Part shown: positions 61,731 through 64,000 of the stretch, piece after piece
How the letters are laid out: each line of letters opens with the position of its first letter
Position numbering within the stretch: the stretch's first letter is position 1
From: Microbotryomycetes sp. JL201
Lineage: Eukaryota; Basidiomycota; Microbotryomycetes
DNA: 64,000 nucleotides
Direction: 5' to 3'
Assembly (NCBI GenBank): GCA_033819885.1
Contig: JAQYUZ010000002.1
Span: 676,276-740,275, forward strand
Position numbers and translations under genes: made by a program
Notes under the pieces: model-generated
The model's database searches: none
Told to the model about the DNA's origin: nothing
Seen by the model: the letters and a program-made list of their open reading frames with translations, nothing else

Positions 61731-61929
61731 GATACCTTGGCGACCATTGTACTCTGGATGCGCTCGTGCTCTTGAATGGGCCGACATTTCCTTGAGCAGC
61801 AGCAAAATCAGTCGCGTGAATCGGGATCACCGGTTTCTGATACGTGACCCACTGCTCAGCTGTGATGAGAATACAGCGTGACACGGGACTTGGCGCGTGT
61901 TGGAGTGTGGTAATCGTCCAGAGGCCAGA

Positions 61930-63216
61930 ATGGGCCGAACGGTGGCACCGTGGCGCAGGCCTCCTGTTTTCGGTAGTCTGGCCGTCACCAACACTCAGCT
62001 TTTGCCCCCCTTTGACCCCGCGATGCCCAACCTCAATACGCTCATCAATGATGAAATGAGAGCAAGACGTCACGGACAGGGGCAGTTCCAAGTCCCGCCA
62101 CAACCCTTCGCTCGACCTGGTCCCAACTACTTTGTTCCTCACGCCGCGCCAATTGCGCCTTTGCCGAGCGGCATCTCGGTGCAGGCACGGTCGGAAAAGG
62201 CATGGAAAGACACGCGGGAAGTCAGACCTTCTGGACCTCCTCACGCTGCGCCAGCCGCGCCACTACCCACCAGCACTCAGCGACAACCATCATCCGGAAG
62301 TGTATCGAGCGATGTGCGCGAAGTCAGACTTCGATCTGGACGGAGGATCAATGTCGCTGCAGGAGGCTGCCCTGGCGATGGCGACGTTATCGTCATCTAC
62401 CGCTTCTCGAGCCCGCCGAAATTTTACGCCGCGATCACGCTCCAAAACGAACATCCGAAAGATACGTATCTCAAAGACGTTGTCGACTTCGCCACACAGG
62501 CAGCGGGAGCTGCGGAGAAGATTGGATGGCCACTATCTGATGGTGTGTTTCGCGTCTACATCGTGATCGGCTCGGCTCTAGAATCACCAGACCGCTGGTA
62601 TCGACCGTCCGGATCACCTATCATTCCGACTGCGGACGCCAGGGCACTCATGGCAGCTCTGCCCAAATCTCACCGTGTGGCTGTCCTCGGCGCTCACGGT
62701 CTCTGCGTTGAGCCGGAGCTGCTGAGAGACTGGATGGAGCGCACCCTCCGGCCGTATTGTCAGCTCCTCTTTACGACCGAGGCCGGCAAGGGAGACGTGC
62801 TGCAGATGCGCGCCGACACGCTCACGAAAGCGCTCGCCACCGGTTTCAGTGGAGACCAGTCTGCAAGCACCCTCATGAAGTTGCTCGAGCTTGGACGAGA
62901 TCGTCGACGGCAAATCTCACAAGCCACGTCGGCCGTTATGATCAGCGATGAGCGAGTTGTAGAACTGCACCGCAGACAGCGTGAGAGCCCGACGCAATGT
63001 CACAATCAAGCTGAGATCAATAGAGCTTACCGTGCTTGTTCGGATTTGTTCAACTCGCAGATGTTCCAGGGCGAGCGTCTCGGCCCGGTCCCCGGACGTA
63101 TGCTGCACCACAAAAGCGAGGTCCGCCGGTCGATGCCGATGCCACAGCTGAGTCGACTTCCGTACGAAGCCGAACGCAAGCCCCTGAGACAACATATTCA
63201 ACAAATACGCCGGTGA
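61930..63216 (+). CDS. Protein of unknown family, about 428 residues
   Basis: This uninterrupted frame starts at the ATG at 61930 (MGRTVAPWRRPPVFGSL) or at 62023 (MPNLNTLINDEMRARRH). The N-terminal 130 residues are Pro/Ala-rich and look disordered. A more ordered part follows: GDVIVIYRFSSPPKFYAAIT, DVVDFATQAAGAAEKIGWPL, FRVYIVIGSALESPDRWYRP, HRVAVLGAHGLCVEPELLRD, WMERTLRPYCQLLFTTEAGK, ALATGFSGDQSASTLMKLLE and ARRNQ-poor helical sequence near RACSDLFNSQMFQGERLG. The C-terminus is basic (RKPLRQHIQQIRR). A donor at the stop codon could extend it by a short exon (CCTCATCTCATG onward). I cannot name a family. Confidence 0.55.
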   Translation: MGRTVAPWRRPPVFGSLAVTNTQLLPPFDPAMPNLNTLINDEMRARRHGQGQFQVPPQPFARPGPNYFVPHAAPIAPLPSGISVQARSEKAWKDTREVRPSGPPHAAPAAPLPTSTQRQPSSGSVSSDVREVRLRSGRRINVAAGGCPGDGDVIVIYRFSSPPKFYAAITLQNEHPKDTYLKDVVDFATQAAGAAEKIGWPLSDGVFRVYIVIGSALESPDRWYRPSGSPIIPTADARALMAALPKSHRVAVLGAHGLCVEPELLRDWMERTLRPYCQLLFTTEAGKGDVLQMRADTLTKALATGFSGDQSASTLMKLLELGRDRRRQISQATSAVMISDERVVELHRRQRESPTQCHNQAEINRAYRACSDLFNSQMFQGERLGPVPGRMLHHKSEVRRSMPMPQLSRLPYEAERKPLRQHIQQIRR

Positions 63217-63901
63217 ACTGGGGCACGTTCTATCGGTGCGCCCGCAATGTCAGCCCTCATCTCATGTTCGCAAACTAGGGAGAAGCTAATGTTAATCATG
63301 TTCAGGATTGTCTCTACGTTGGACCGATTCAAGAGCTCATAAAGCACCGGGACGCCACGGAGCGCAGTCAGTGTCCCGGCTCTTGCGCCAAGGTGCCATT
63401 GTCGCAATGATTCGTACATCTGTTGCCCTCTGACTTGACTAACGTAGGGGTGTGAGCTCGCCGGCAAGAGCGTCGCGGAGCGTCGTCGACATGTCGAGGA
63501 AGAGCATCCTCAGCTCTTCCTTTGTACTTTGGAAGTGCGCATGACCGCTCTGCCGCTGGTCTAGTGACTGATCAGGATGACCTTTCTTGTTCCAGACATG
63601 CTCCCGATCTTTTGCCCAGAGACGACACATGCTTGTACACAGGAAAGAGCACGACGAGGGAAAGCTGGATACGAACGGGATGATCGTATACCGTCTCGGC
63701 GTGACCGAAGCTGATCGCCGCCCGCGGCCAGTCTATCCCGAGACTGCTGGGAGCCCATTCGCCTGACGGCCGCGCTGTCCGACACCGTGCCTTTGTATTC
63801 ATGCTTTGTGATGCACTGTCGCTTGATATGCTGCACTCCGGTCGCTGGACGTGTTCATCCAGACCATGTCGACGTCGTCGTCGACATCTACAGCTTCTCA
63901 A
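63198..63901 (-). CDS. Possible spliced gene of unknown family, 5' end unresolved
   Basis: Three exons can be joined: an open frame down to LSLVVLFP (including GIDWPRAAISFGHAETVYDH), then over a 73-nt intron to SLDQRQSGHAHFQSTKEELR and MLFLDMSTTLRDALAGELTP. A second intron (GTTAGT donor) leads to LTALRGVPVLYELLNRSNVE and TILNMINISFSLVCEHEMRA, ending HRRIC. The pieces look protein-like, but no ATG in the right frame is convincing near the window edge, and the stop overlaps the convergent gene by 19 bp. The gene may begin beyond base 64000. Function unknown. Confidence 0.35.
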
Positions 63902-64000
63902 GCTCTCCGGAATTTATTCTTTGCTAGCACACGATAAGTGAGGTGTACGAGTCGCTTTCCTTAGCATCTTACTGTAGTGTCTCTTGTCCTTTTTGCAATT

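Noticed and set aside
60312-63901. Virus- or transposon-derived origin for the unassigned genes
   Set aside because: Considered because of their novelty, but I see no polymerase, transposase, terminal repeats or target duplication, and the introns argue for ordinary nuclear genes.

Overview
This is about 64 kb of nuclear DNA from a gene-dense basidiomycete-type fungus. I infer this from roughly 29 well-supported protein genes on both strands, many short introns of about 45-80 nt read from GT/GC...AG boundaries, no bacterial operon signals, and products such as a RING-PH-VWA mating-scaffold-like protein, a fungal ribosome-associated Hsp70 of the Ssb type, a Bsd2-like protein and Ded1. A gene-rich Basidiomycota genome, possibly Pucciniomycotina, fits best. 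The exact lineage cannot be settled from this window alone.

Layout. At 1-321 the window opens inside the N-terminus of an RG-rich protein on the minus strand. From 1.2 to 5.9 kb come an MFS transporter (minus) and a secreted, probably membrane-anchored aspartic protease (plus). From 7.0 to 13.9 kb, all on plus except one small minus ORF, lie ribosomal protein S18, a flavin-reductase-like FMN protein, the DEAD-box helicase Ded1 and a UPF0598 (C8orf82-type) protein. From 14 to 29 kb sit a large RA-PH protein (minus), a Bsd2/Ndfip-like membrane protein, a disordered hypothetical protein, kinesin-8 (minus) and an Ysc84/SYLF actin-associated protein. From 29.4 to 39.7 kb are the RING-PH-VWA scaffold, a START-domain protein, a PEBP, a NUDIX hydrolase (minus) and an F-box protein of FBXO31 type. 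From 39.8 to 50.6 kb, four minus genes follow: a RanBP3/Yrb2-like protein, a Trp/Asp-rich DPF-motif protein, a coiled-coil PH protein and a CLC chloride channel. From 51 to 59.4 kb are Erd2, Hub1/UBL5 (minus), Nab2, mitochondrial uS2m (minus) and the Hsp70 Ssb. From 60.3 kb to the end lie two intron-bearing or open coding units, plus a weaker third, that I cannot assign to any family.

Most genes are housekeeping: translation (RPS18, Ded1, Ssb, uS2m), RNA processing and export (Nab2, Hub1, the Ran-binding protein) and secretory or endomembrane function (Erd2, Bsd2-like, CLC). A second theme is polarity and signalling: RA-PH, kinesin-8, SYLF, RING-PH-VWA and two further PH or adaptor-like proteins. 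I see no CRISPR, insertion sequence, rRNA or tRNA that I can support.

The most unusual signals are the repeated GC-AG introns (at least eight, mostly with a GCAAG donor), coding microexons of 14-24 nt, a stop-free 66-nt intron in the PEBP gene that could encode a membrane anchor, a Hub1 without its Tyr-Tyr C-terminus, a 15-bp perfect hairpin near 60.07 kb, and the unassigned genes at the right end. Gene boundaries are hand-spliced, so starts and some introns are provisional.
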